Assembly: GCA_963383645.1 (NCBI GenBank)
Contig: OY726560.1
Coordinates: forward strand, 89,921,348 to 89,985,347
DNA length: 64,000 nt
Direction of reading: 5' to 3'
Source: Muscardinus avellanarius
Taxonomy: Eukaryota; Chordata; Mammalia; Rodentia; Gliridae
This document shows positions 46,901-58,239 of the stretch, piece by piece. The notes under the pieces are model-generated. The model saw only the letters and a list, made by a program, of their open reading frames with translations, did not search any database and had not been told where the DNA came from. Positions within the stretch are counted from its first letter, which is position 1. Each line of letters begins with the position of its first letter. The position numbers and the translations under genes were made by a program.

Positions 46901-47093
46901 GACCAAGAGCAGCTGGCCCACCACTGCTGCAGTCTCCCAAAGGCAGAGGCAGGGGCTCCTTGGCCTTGGGACTGGTGGACACGTAGTAAGCCAGGAAGCC
47001 CATGGAGCCCAGGCTGAAAGCAATCAGCAGCAGTATGAGGCGGTGCAGTTCCAGCTGCCGAGCTGGGCGTACAACCTTCCACAGCTGGAGCAT
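37912..47093 (-). CDS. NDST2: NDST2, heparan sulfate N-deacetylase/N-sulfotransferase 2 (13 coding exons)
   Basis: Bifunctional Golgi type II membrane enzyme that removes acetyl groups from GlcNAc in nascent heparan sulfate/heparin and N-sulfates them with PAPS. It is the main mast-cell heparin isoform. Exons 5' to 3': 47093-46089, 45901-45814, 45534-45380, 45196-45011, 43742-43614, 43485-43303, 43215-43119, 39436-39313, 39174-39000, 38802-38632, 38539-38430, 38236-38134, 38037-37912. These give 2652 nt, 883 aa plus stop, equal to human. A cytoplasmic tail of 18 residues is followed by the signal anchor at residues 19-38 ([20 protein letters not shown]). The deacetylase domain includes ILVDIDDIF (about 313-321). 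The sulfotransferase PAPS loop GPQKTGTTA has Lys613, split across exons 7 and 8, and FEKSATYF follows. All phases close and all sites read are GT/AG. One local change near the end (DMDPG where I recall DMDTE) is discussed separately. Introns 4 and 7 are swollen by SINEs. Confidence 0.96.
39630..43020. repeat. SINE-filled NDST2 intron 7
   Basis: Antisense copies dominate at 39640-40975 and sense copies at 41140-42770, with one more sense copy at 42825-43010. Included are an antisense copy of the GGCTTAAGAGACC subfamily at 39935-40095, A-rich runs, and (CA)n at 42420-42460. NDST2 is on the minus strand, so plus-sense copies are antisense to its transcript. Confidence 0.8.
40985..41063 (+). repeat. 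ID element
   Basis: A plain ID SINE with tRNA-like A and B boxes: GAGATGTAGCTTAGTGGTAG, AATGCTTGCCTAGAGTGAGC, then GGCCCTGGGTTAGATCTTCA and an A-rich tail. Confidence 0.8.
43945..44972 (-). repeat. Antisense SINE cluster in NDST2 intron 4
   Basis: Four to five copies: 43980-44178 after a (GT)n at 43953-43979, 44240-44435, 44445-44578, 44625-44826 and 44830-44965. A CT-rich tract lies at about 44180-44238. The copy at 44625-44826 has the GTCTGGGGATGGAACGCAGG/GGCATTTGACC ending that marks another subfamily. Confidence 0.8.
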
Positions 47094-47414
47094 GGTGAGG
47101 AAATGAGGGAGGGATGGGGACTACCACAGGGGATAGAAGGCAGGGGTCCTGAAGATTAGAACGCAGGAGGGCAGAATGATAGGAAAACAGGGGAAAGGGT
47201 TAGTTCCCTGAAAAGGTGGAAACAAGTCCTCTTAGTATAGGGTAGGGAAGTAGAAGGAACAGCAGGGGGTACTGGACAGAGTCCATAGGCCTCAGGTCAC
47301 CATGGCCCCCTGGCCCATGGCTTCAGGCTACAAATCTAGCCAAACTCCACCCTTGCTTCTGGCGGAGCTCCTCACATCAGAAGTCAGCAAAGTTCACAAT
47401 TTTGGCCCCACTGT
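47094..47414 (-). other. NDST2: Probable NDST2 5'UTR contiguous with the first coding exon
   Basis: On the minus strand a good acceptor, TTTCTGTCTTACAG|ACAGTG, places an exon start at 47414. No other splice site is needed before the ATG at 47093. Inferred from splice-site quality only. Confidence 0.5.
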
Positions 47415-47955
47415 CTGTAAGACAGAAAGAGTAATGTTATTTTTCCCCTTGAAACTGTCTCACTAATCTAAAAATTTGTTTTCTTCATCCCATCTCTCTT
47501 ACCTCAGCTCACTGTATGATTTGTTCCCCCCACCACCAAAAAAAAAAAAAAAACTTCCAAGAAAAACACCAGTATGCCAGTTGAGTCCTATACATTAGCT
47601 ACAAAATTCTCCTAAGCTCAGAGCTGGAGCAATATGCTCAGGTGCTAGAAGGGAACAAATTCTCCCATCCATAAGAGGCCAAACAGCCCAGGATGAAAAC
47701 TGGTCTGCTCTGGAAGAGGCTCCCAGCCGTGACTGAGTGGATGGCCAGTGAACAAGCACTGTGGTCTTTCTGTGGGGAGAGACCCAAAGCCCCAGAAGTC
47801 CCGTGCCCTGACAAGACATCAGCGAAAGGAAACTCATGAGTCTTTTAATCTTCCACATCAATCAAACACAGTATCATAGCCAACAGCACTAACGAACTTG
47901 TAGTCATATGAGCATTGTAGGGGGGAACTCAAGAGGAAAGAGAGGTGATACTAGT
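47415..47955. other. Unique sequence upstream of the NDST2 coding exons
   Basis: No SINE is visible, only an A15 run at about 47537-47552. Probably the 3' end of the NDST2 5'UTR intron. Confidence 0.5.
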
Positions 47956-47976
47956 TAAGCTGATCATTCCATTAAC

Positions 47977-48023
<47 letters not shown>

Positions 48024-48367
48024 GATGGAACCCAGGGGCCTTCTACCTCTGGGCTACACTCCCAGACCTATTTTTTGTTTGTTTGTTTTTTGTTTGGGTT
48101 TTTTTGTTTGTTTATTTGTTTGGTGGCACTGGGGTTCCTGGAAGCCCTTCTGCCTCCAGGCTACACTCCCAGACCTATTTTGTACTTGATTACAAGCGTG
48201 CACCACCACGGCCGGCTCAGACCTATTTTATATTTTTTATTTGGAAACAGGGTCTCTAACCAGCTGAGGCTGGCTTCAAACCTGCGTGATCCTCCTGTTT
48301 CAACCTCTCAAGCGTGGGGATTACAAGCGTACGCCACCACACTCGGCGTTCCATTAACTATTACTAC

Positions 48368-48415
<48 letters not shown>

Positions 48416-51066
48416 TACTGGAGGTGGAACCCAGAGGCTTTCTACCTCCGGGCTATACTCCCAGCCCTATTTTATATTTTATTTTGAAGCAAGGTCTCAG
48501 TAAGTTGCTAAAAGCCTCACTAAGTAGCTGAGGCTGGCTTTGAACCTGTGCGATCCTCCTGTCTCAGCCTCCCAAGTGCGGGGATTACAAGCGTGTGCCA
48601 TCACACTCAGCAACTTTTTTTTTTTTTTTTTTGGTACTGGGGAGATTCTACCCAGGAACATTCTACCTTTGAGCTACATTCCCAGATCCTTCTTTATTTT
48701 ATTTTATTTTTTATTTTTTGGTGGTACTGGGGTGGAACCCAGAGGCTTTCTACCTCCGGGCTATACTCCCAGCCCTATTTTATACTTTATTTGGAAACAG
48801 GGTCTCACTAAGTTGCTGAGAGCCTCACTAAGTAGCTAAGGCTGGCTTCAAACCTGTGCGATCCTCCTGTTTCAGCCTCCCAAGTGCAGGGATTACAAGC
48901 ATGTGCCACCACACCCGGCTCTTTATTTTTTACATGTCTAGGGATGGAACCCAGGGACATTCGACCTCTGAGCTATACCTCTTGCCCTATTTTTCTTTTC
49001 TTTCTTTTTCTTCTTTCTTTTCTCTCTCTCTCTCTCTCCCCTCTCTCTCTCTCCCCCCCCTCTCTCTCTCTTTGTGGTACTGGGGATGGACTCCAGAAGC
49101 ATTCTACCTCCAAGCTACACCCCCAGCCATAATTTTAGTCTTTATTTTTTTGAAACAGGGTGTCACTGAGTGGCAAAGGGCCTAAACAGCTGAGGCTGTT
49201 TGCGAACCTGGATCCTCCTGTCTCAGCCTCCCAAATGCTGGGATTACAAGCATGCACCACCACACCTGACTCTGTTCTTTATTTTAAAACAGGGTCTCAC
49301 TAAGTTACGGAGGGCCTAAGTAGCTGAGGCTGTCCACAAACCTCAATCCTCTAGTCTCAGCCTCCCGAATGCTGGGATTACAAGCATGTGCCACCACGCC
49401 CAGTTCCCAGACCCTTCTTTAAATTTATTATTATTATTTTTTGCAGTATTGGAGATTGAACCCAGGGGCATTTTACCTCCAAGCTATACCCCCAGCCTTT
49501 TTTATTCTTTATTTTGAAATGGTCTCACTAAGTTGCAGAGCCTTACTAAGTAGCTAAGACTGGCCACGAACCCGCAAACTCCTGTCTCAGCCTCCCAAGT
49601 ACTGGGATTACAAGTGTGCACTGCCACAACGCCTGGCCTTGTTTTTGTTTTATTTATTTTTTGTGTGATACTGGGGATGGAACCAAGGGGCATTCTACCT
49701 CCATCTCCACCCCAGCCCTATTTTTTATTCTTTATTTTGAAACAGGGTCTCACTGAGTTGCAAAGGGTCTCACTAAGTAGCTGAAGTTGTCCTCGAACTG
49801 TGATCCTCCTGTCTCAGCTTGCTGGGATTACTAGCATGTGTCACCACGCCCAGCTTGTTTTGTTTTTAAACAGTCTTGGCTAGGTTGCTGAGTCTCACTA
49901 CTTGCTGAGGCTGTTCTTGAACCTGTGATCCTCTTGTCTCAGCCTCCTTGTAATCCTTAGGGATTACAAGTATAAAACCACCACACCAGCCATTACATTA
50001 ATTTTTTTTTTTTTTTTTGCGGGTCTGGAATTGGAACCCAGGCACATTTGACCTCCGAGCTACACCCCCTGCCCTATTTTTTATTCTTTATTTTGAAACC
50101 AGGTCTCACTAAGTTGCAGAGGGCCTCACTAAGTAGCTGAGGCTCCGAGAACCGTGATCCTCTGGTCTCAGCCTCCCAAATGCTGGGATTACAAGCATGC
50201 ACCACCAGGCCCGACATTCCATTAACTTTTGCACTCAGAACTTGAAGACCCTTTTTTCTATTGCTTATGAAAAACTGTCTCCTCTTGTCACCTGTGCCAG
50301 AGTCAGAAGAGAAGATAAAGATGGATCCCCAGAACAGGCCATATCATTAGGACCAGAGGGAAGCTTGAAAGCTGAGTTCAAAGTTTCTCTCTCTACCAGC
50401 TTCAGTTCTCCCTCCTAACTTAACCAAGGTGGGACTGGATCCCTGGTCCTGGACAGCACAGAAGGACCTCTTGAACTAGCCTAGAGATATGAGGGGTTCA
50501 GTCCAGTTATAAAAACAGAACAAACTGAGTAGAGGAATGACAGACAGCAACTTTTCTTTTTTCTTTTTCCTTTTTTTTTTTTTTTTTTTTTTTTTGCGGT
50601 ACTAGAAGTGGAACCCAGGGGCTTTCTACCTCTGAGCTACATCCCTAGCCCTATTTCTTATTCTTTATTTTGAAACAGGGTCTCAGTGAGTTGCAAAGGG
50701 CCTCACTAAGTAATAGCTGAGGCTGGCCACGAACCCGTGATCCTTCTGTCTTGGCCTCCCAAAAACTGGGATTACAAGCATGTGCCACCACACTAGGCTC
50801 TCTATTCTTTATTTTGAAACAAAGTCTCACTAAATTGCAGAAGGCCTCACTAAGTAGCTGAGGCTGGCCATGAACCTGCTATTCTCCTGTCTCAGCCTTC
50901 CAGGTACTAGAATAAGAGGTATTTGGTGTCTTTGCAATTCTCTTGTCTCAGCCTCTCAAATACTAGGATTACAGGCATGTTAAGGCTGGCTGCAAACCCA
51001 GATCCTCTTATCTCAGCCTCCCAAATGCTGGGATTACAAGTGTGCACCACCATGCCTGGCTGTAGC
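47956..51066 (-). repeat. Antisense SINE block, NDST2 5' region, part 1
   Basis: At least twelve copies or fragments, nearly all antisense on the plus strand. They are interspersed with (ATT)n (about 47980-48023), (GT)n (48371-48415) and CT-rich tract (about 49013-49074). Unique sequence occurs mainly at 50218-50555. Subfamilies include the GGCATTTGACC type (about 48930-48990 and 50020-50215). Confidence 0.8.
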
Positions 51067-51244
51067 CATTTCTAATAAGGCCAGTGTCTGGTAATCCCAC
51101 TCTACCATCCTCACCAATACATACTTCAGCAGAGATTAGCCAGAGATAGAATCCTTCAGACTTGAGAGCCTATTTAAGAAGAGTTCAGCTTTGGCTTGAG
51201 TAAAACTAATTGGCATAAAAAGAGAACTGGGAGAGGATAAAAAC

Positions 51245-51325
51245 TGTGATGGGGACTTGGGATGTAGATTACTGGCAGATCATGCATTTAACTTGCATGA
51301 GGCCCTGGGTTAAGTCTCCAGCACC
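51245..51325 (+). repeat. Diverged ID element
   Basis: ID-like order: GGGACTTGGGATGTAGATTA, GATCATGCATTTAACTTGCA, then TGAGGCCCTGGGTTAAGTCT and an A-rich end. Confidence 0.6.
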
Positions 51326-51439
51326 TTCTAAAAAGAGAGAAAAAAGTGATGAGAAGGGGTGAACTCTAAGAATTAGAGGAAACTTGAAGAAAAACCCCAG
51401 TAATGAAGAGAAATCATGGAGGAAAAGGTGATACTTAAG

Positions 51440-54045
51440 ATATATCACCCATTTTTATTTTTATTTTTTTATTTTTTATTTTTTTTTTTATTTTTTGGTG
51501 GTACTGGGGTTCCTGGAAGCCCTCCTTCCTCCGGGCTACACTCCCAGACCTATTTTATATTTTTGAAACAGGGTCTCTTACGCCAGCACGGCTGGCTTCG
51601 AACCTGCGCGATCCTCCTGTCTCCGCCTCCCAAGCGCGGGGATTACAAGCGTGCGCCACCACGCCCAGCTCATTTTTATTTTTTACAGTGCTGGGGACTA
51701 AACCCAGGGACAATCTACCTCTCAGCTACACCCCCAGCCCTATTTTATTCTTTATTTTGAAACAGGCCTCACTAAGTAGCTGAGGCTGGCTGCAAACCCA
51801 GATCCTCCTAGCTTAGCCTTACAAATACTGGGATTACAAGTGTGTGCCACCATGCCTGGCTTATATATCACCCATTTTATTTTATATTTATTTATTTATT
51901 TATGTTGGTGGTACTGGGGGTGGAACCCAGAGGCCTTCTACCTCTGGGCTATACTCCCAGACCTATTTTATATTTTATTTGGAAACAGGGTCTCACTAAG
52001 TTGCTGAGAGCCTCACTAAGTAGCTTAAGCTGGCTTCGAACCTGTGCCATCCTCCTGTCTCAGCCTCCCAAGTGCTGGGATTACAAGTGTGCGCCACCAT
52101 GCCCGGCTTTATATCACCCATTTTAATAAGAGGTTTTTTTAGGGGTGCTGGGGATTGAACCCAGGTCATTCTAGCGCTGAGGTATACCCCCAGTCCTTTT
52201 TAAAATTAAAGAAATTTGAGCCATGTGTGGTGATTACAAGCCATGCTTGTAATCTTAGTACTTGAGAGGCTGAGACAAGAGGATTTCAGGTTCATGGGCC
52301 AGCCTCAGCAATTTGTGAGGCCCTCTGTAACTTGGTGAGACCCTGTTTCAAACTAAAGAATAAAAAAAAAGGCTGGGAGTGAAGCTCAGAAGCAGAATGC
52401 CCCTAGGTTCTATTCCCTAGTACCACACATACACACACACACACACACAAAAAAAAAAAAATTAAAAATTTTGGTGTGTGTGGTACTGGGGATAGAATGC
52501 AGAGGCATTCTATATAATATTTATTTACTTATTTATGTAGCCCAGAGGCATTGTACCTTGGAGCTATTCTCCCAGCCCTATTTTTTATATTTTTTATTTT
52601 ATTTATTTTTTTGTTCATGGTGCTGAGGATTGAATCCAGGGGCATTTTACCTCTAAGATATTCCTCCAACCCCAATTTTGTGGGGGGGGGGTCTGGGGGG
52701 CATTTGACCTCTGAGCTACACTCCCTGCTCTATTTTTTATTCTTTATTTTGAAACAGGGTCTCACTGAGTTGAAAAGGGCCTCCCTCACTAAGTAGCTGA
52801 GGCTGGTGAGAACTGTGATCTTCCTATCTCAGCCTCCCAAATGCTGGGACTACAAGCATGTGCCACCACGCCTGGCTCCGATTTTTTATTCTTTATTTTG
52901 AAAGAGGGTTTATTAAGTTGCTGAGGGCCTCACTATGTAGCTGAGGTTGGCCTCAAACCCAGTCCTCCTGTCTGTCTTCTAAGTACTGGGATTACAAGTG
53001 TGCACCACCATGCCTGTTTTTTTTTTTTTATGATTTCTTTTGTGTGTGTGTGGTGCTGGGGATTGAATCCATGGGCATTCTACCTCTAAGTTACACCCCC
53101 AGCCCTATTTTTTATTCTTTATTTTGAACAGGGACTTACTAAGTTGAGGAGAGCCTCATTAAGTTGTTGAGGTTGGTCTCTAAACCAAATCCCCCTGTCT
53201 CAGCCTCCCAAGTACCAGGATTACAAGTGTGCACCACCACACCTGGCTTTTATTTTTTATTTTGAAACAAGTTTTCACTAAGTTGCAGAGGGCCTAAGTA
53301 GCTGAGGCTGTCTGCTAGCCCAAGATCCTATTGTCTTATCCTCCCAAGTACTGGGATTACAAATTTGTGCCATCACGACCGCCCTGCAGAACTATTTTTT
53401 ATTCTTTATTTTGAAACAGGGTCTCACCAACTTGCAAAGAGCCTCACTAAGTTGCTAAGGTTGCCAGTCAACCCTGTGCTCCTCTTTCTCAGCCTCCCAA
53501 GTACTGATATTACAAGCATGTACCATCACACCTGGCTTTTTTAAAATTTTTAAACAAGGTCTCACTAAACTGCTGAGTCAGGCCTTGAATCTGCAATCCT
53601 TCTGTCTCAGACTCCCAATTACTGGGATTACAGGTATGTGCCATCACACCCAAGAGTTAATATTTAATTTTATATATTTTTTACAGTACTTGAGATTGAA
53701 CCCAGAGTTTTGTGCATGCTTGACAACCACAAGCTATATCCCTAGTCCTATATTTAAATTTTATTGAGACAGTCTTACTAAATTGCCCAGGCTGGCTTCA
53801 GACTTGTGATTCTCCTATTTTAGTAGCTGATATTTCAGGCATGTGCCTGGCAACAGTTAATATTTATTAAGATATTACTACTTACAGCCGGGCGTGGTGA
53901 CGCACGCTTGTAATCCCCGCGCTTGGGAGGTGGAGACAGGAGGATCGTGCAGGTTCGAGGCTTAAGAGATTCTGTTTCCAAATAAAAAAATATAAAAATA
54001 GGTCTGGAAATGTAGCCCGGAGGTAGAAGGGTTTCCAGGAACCCC

Positions 54046-54104
<59 letters not shown>

Positions 54105-54985
54105 GATATTACTACTTACAGCTGGACCTGGTGGCGCACACTTGTAATCCCAGCATTTCAGAGGCTGAGACCAGAGGATTGCGGTTTGCGGATAGCCTCA
54201 GCGACTTAGTGAGGCCCTCTGCAACTCAGTGAGATTCTGTTTCAAAATAAAGAATAAAAAATAGGGCAGGGGTATAGCTCAGAGATTGAATGGCCCTGGG
54301 TTTCATCCCCAGACCCGCAAAAAAGAAAAAAAAAAGTACTACTTACTAGATTTACTAGATTTTTTTTTGGTAGTACTGAGGGTGGAATCCAAGGGCTTTT
54401 CTACCTCCAGGCTATACTCCCAGACCTATTTTATACTTTATTTGGAAACAGGGTCTAAGTTGCTGAGAGCCTAAGTAGCTGAGGCTGGCTTCGAACCTGT
54501 GTGATCCTCCTGTCTCAACCTCCCAAGTGCAGGGATTACAAGTGTGCCACCATACCCAGCCTACTTACTAGACATTTGTTGTTGTTGTTGAGGTACCGGG
54601 GACTAAACCCAGGGGCAGTCTACTTCCAAGCTACATGCCCCAACCCTTTTTATTTTTCATTTTGAAACAGGGTTTCACATTGCTAAAGCTGGCCTTGAAC
54701 CTACTATCTTCTTTTTTTTTGGGGGGGGGGTGGTACTGGGGATGGAACCCAGGGGCATTATACGTCTGAGATACACCCCCAGCCCTATTTTTTATTTTGA
54801 AACAGGGTTTCATTGAATTGCAAAGGGCCTCACTAATAACTGAGGCTGTGAGCCTCCTGTCTCAGCCTCCCAAATGCTGAGATTACAAGTGTGCACCACC
54901 ACGCCTGGCTCCTACTATTCTTTTGTCTCAACTTCCCAAAAACTGGGATTACATGCATGTGTCACCATGCCCAGGTGCTAGACAC
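51440..54985. repeat. SINE block, NDST2 5' region, part 2
   Basis: About eighteen copies, mostly antisense. A CpG-rich copy at 51494-51670 (TCGAACCTGCGCGATCCTCC, AAGCGCGGGGATTACAAGC) looks the youngest. Sense copies lie at about 52215-52425, 53887-54048 (ending in the (CA)n at 54049-54102) and 54121-54325. G10 runs occur at 52682-52691 and 54721-54730. Confidence 0.8.
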
Positions 54986-55084
54986 TTTCCTAAAAGCTTT
55001 ACATATATAGATGGTCCCTAATTGATGAGGGTTCATCTTACAATGGTGTGCATGTGATAGGCATTGAGAAATATATAATCACAC

Positions 55085-55415
55085 TTCAATTTTGTGTTTA
55101 TGTTTATGGTGCATGAACCTAGGATCTAGTGCATGCTAGGTAAGTTCTCTACTACTTTTTTTTTTTTTTTTTTTTTTGCGGGTCTGGGGATGGAACCCAG
55201 GGGCATTCAACCTCCGAGCTACACCCCCTACCCTAGTTTTTATTCTTTATTTTGAAACTGGGTCTCACTGAGTTGCAGAGGGCCTCACTAAGTAGCTGAG
55301 GCTGTCCGCGAACCGCGATCCTCCAGGTCTCAGCCTCCCGAATGCTGGGATTACAAGCGTGCGCCACCACGCCCAGCTCAGTTCTCTACTACTGAGTTAT
55401 ACCCTATCCCCTAGA
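55085..55415 (-). repeat. Old ID element split by an antisense B1-dID SINE
   Basis: The antisense ID (GTGCATGCTAGGTAAGTTCT, ending TGAGTTATACCC) is split at 55156. The inserted SINE (55157-55379) is flanked by a perfect 14-bp duplication, agttctctactact, at 55143-55156 and 55380-55393. Confidence 0.85.
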
Positions 55416-55499
55416 ATTTCGATCATTTCCTGGGATTGTGGACATGATGGGCAGTGGCAGTAAGCCACAGCTCCCAGTCAGTCATACACACAATTAGGT

Positions 55500-55786
55500 G
55501 ACACAAGCTGGGAGTGGTGGCACACGCTTGTAATCCCAGCATTCAGGAGGCTGAGACTGGAGGAACGCAGTCCACGGACAGCCTCAGCTACATAGTGAGG
55601 CCCTTCGCAACTCAGTGAGACCCTGTTTCAAAATAAAGAAAAATAGGGCAGGGGGTGTAGCTCGGAGGTCAAATGCCTCTGGGTTCCATCCCCAGACCTG
55701 AAAAAAAAAAAAACAACAACAGTTGACACTACAGTGTTACTGTGTTGTTAAGCCATAATGTTCAGAAGGTTAGATGTATTAAATGC

Positions 55787-55847
<61 letters not shown>

Positions 55848-57323
55848 GAGGATTGAACCCAGGATTCTACCTCTGAGTTACATCTCCAGCCCTATTTTTT
55901 GTTTTGAAACAGGGTCTCACTAAGTTGCAGGGAGCCTCATTAAATTGCTGAGGCTGGCTATGAATCTGCCATTCTTCTCTCTTAGAACTTCAAGTATTGG
56001 GATTAAAGCATGCACCACCACACCAAGCTATTAAATACAGTTTTCAGTTTAAGATATCTTGAACTTGTGATGGGTTTATCAAGATATAATCCCATCATTT
56101 ATTGAGGAGCATTTCTGTTTAATACTCATACCAGCCTAAGAGGTAGGGAAGAAGTAGATATCATAAGCTGGGAGTGGTGGCAGCCGCCTGTAATCTTAGT
56201 ACTTGGGAAGCTGAGATAGGAAGATCTCAGCTTATAGAACAGTCTCAGAAAGTATTGAGACCCTAGTTAACCTAGAGAAACCTTGTTTCCAAATAAAAAT
56301 AAATTGGGCTAAGGGGTAGCTCCGAGGTAGAATGTCCCTGGGTTCAATCTCCAGTGACACACACACACACAGAGTAGATATTGGGCCAGGTGTGGTGGTG
56401 CACACTTGTAATCCCTGTACTTGGGAGGCTGAGACAGGAGGATCGTATAGGTCCGAAGCCAGCCTCAGCTGCTTAGTGAGGCTCTCAGCAACTTAGTGAG
56501 ACTGTTTCCAAATAAAATCGAAAATAGGTCTGGGAGTGTATCCTTGAGGTAGAAAGCCCCTGGGTTTTATCCCCTGTACCAAACACAAATAAAAGTAGAT
56601 ATTGTTAACTACATTTTATTTATTTAATTTTTGTGGTACTGAGGATGAAACCCAGGGGTCTTCTACCTCCGTACTATATTCACAGAACTATTTTTTTTTT
56701 TTTTTCCGGCACTGGGGATGGAACCCAGGGGCATTCCACCTCCGAGCTACACTCCCAACCCTATTTCTTTTTTTTTTTTTTGGTATTATATTTATTTATT
56801 TATTTATTTATTTATTTTATTTATTTATTTTGCAGGTCTGAGGATGGAACCCAGGGGCATTTGACCTCTGAGCTATATGCCCTGCCTTATTTTTTATTCT
56901 TTATTTTGAAACAGGGTTTCACTAAGTTGTGGAGAGCCTAACTAAGTAACTGAGTCTGGCCACCACTGTGATCCTCCTGTCTCAGCCTCCCAAATGCTGG
57001 GATTATAAGTGTACACCACCACACCCAGTCTTTTTATTTTTGCAACAGGGTCTGAGTTGTAAAAGGCCTCACAAGGTAGATGAGGCTGTCCAAGAACCTC
57101 AATCCTCTGATCTCAGCCTCCCGATGCTGGGACTACAAGAGTGTGCCATCATGCCTGGCCCAGACCTATTTTTTATATTTTATTTGGAAACAGAGTCTCA
57201 CTAAATTGCTGAGAGCCTTACTAAGTAGCTGAGGCTGGCTTTGAATCTGTGGATCCTCTTGTCTCAGCCTCCCAAGTACTAGGGTTACAAGCGTGTGCCA
57301 CCATGTCCAGCAGTCAGTTATCT

Positions 57324-57354
<31 letters not shown>

Positions 57355-57552
57355 GGTGGTACTGGGGTTCCTGGAAGCCCTTCTACCTCCGGGCTACACT
57401 CCCAGACCCATTTTTACATTTTTATTTGGAAACAGGGTCTCCTAAGCCAGCGCGTGCGGCTTCGAACCTGCGCGATCCTCCTGTCTCTGCCTCCCAAGCG
57501 CGGGGATTACAAGCGTGCGCCACCACGGCCGGCCCAGTTATCTCCATTTTAA

Positions 57553-57608
<56 letters not shown>

Positions 57609-58085
57609 GAGGATTGAATTCATAGTGTTCTATCTCTGACCTATACTCCTAGCCCTATTTTATTTTTGTGGCACTAGGGATTGAACCCAGGGGCATTTTA
57701 CCTCTGAGCTACACCCCCAGTCCTATTTTATTCTTTATTTTGAAAAAGGGGCTCACTAAGTTGCAGAGGGCCTCACAAATTACTCAAGCTGGCTGTGAAC
57801 CTATGATCCTCCTGTCTTTGCTTCCCAAGTACTGGAATTACAATGTGTGCCACCATGCCTAGCTTATTATTTTATTTTTGTAGTACAGGTAATTAAATCC
57901 AGGGACATTCCACCTCTGAGCTACATCTCCAGCCCTTTAAAATTTTTTTGTTTTGAAACAGGGTCTTGCTACGTTGCTGAAAGTCTCCCTAAATTGCTGA
58001 GGCTGCCCTTAAACCTGTCATCCTCCTGTCTCAGCCTCCTAGGTACTGAGATTGCAGGCATGTGCTACCATGCCCAGCTAAATAT
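55500..58085. repeat. SINE block, NDST2 5' region, part 3
   Basis: Sense copies at 55508-55700, 56165-56355 and 56382-56590; antisense copies at 55843-56030, 56635-57160 (nested), 57170-57310, 57357-57534, 57660-57870 and 57885-58078. (GT)n tracts at 55789-55842 and 57556-57604 each immediately precede the ID-like end of an antisense copy. Confidence 0.8.
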
Positions 58086-58239
58086 GAATAATTTGAAGCC
58101 AAGAAAAACTTAGTAACCTGCCCATAATCAAACAGCTGTCAAAGGAGGAACTGGGATTTAAAGTCAGGCCTGTCAAGCTCCAGAGCCCATGCTGTTAACC
58201 GCGGCATTTCAGTTTAATACCTACAAGAAGCAGCAATAT

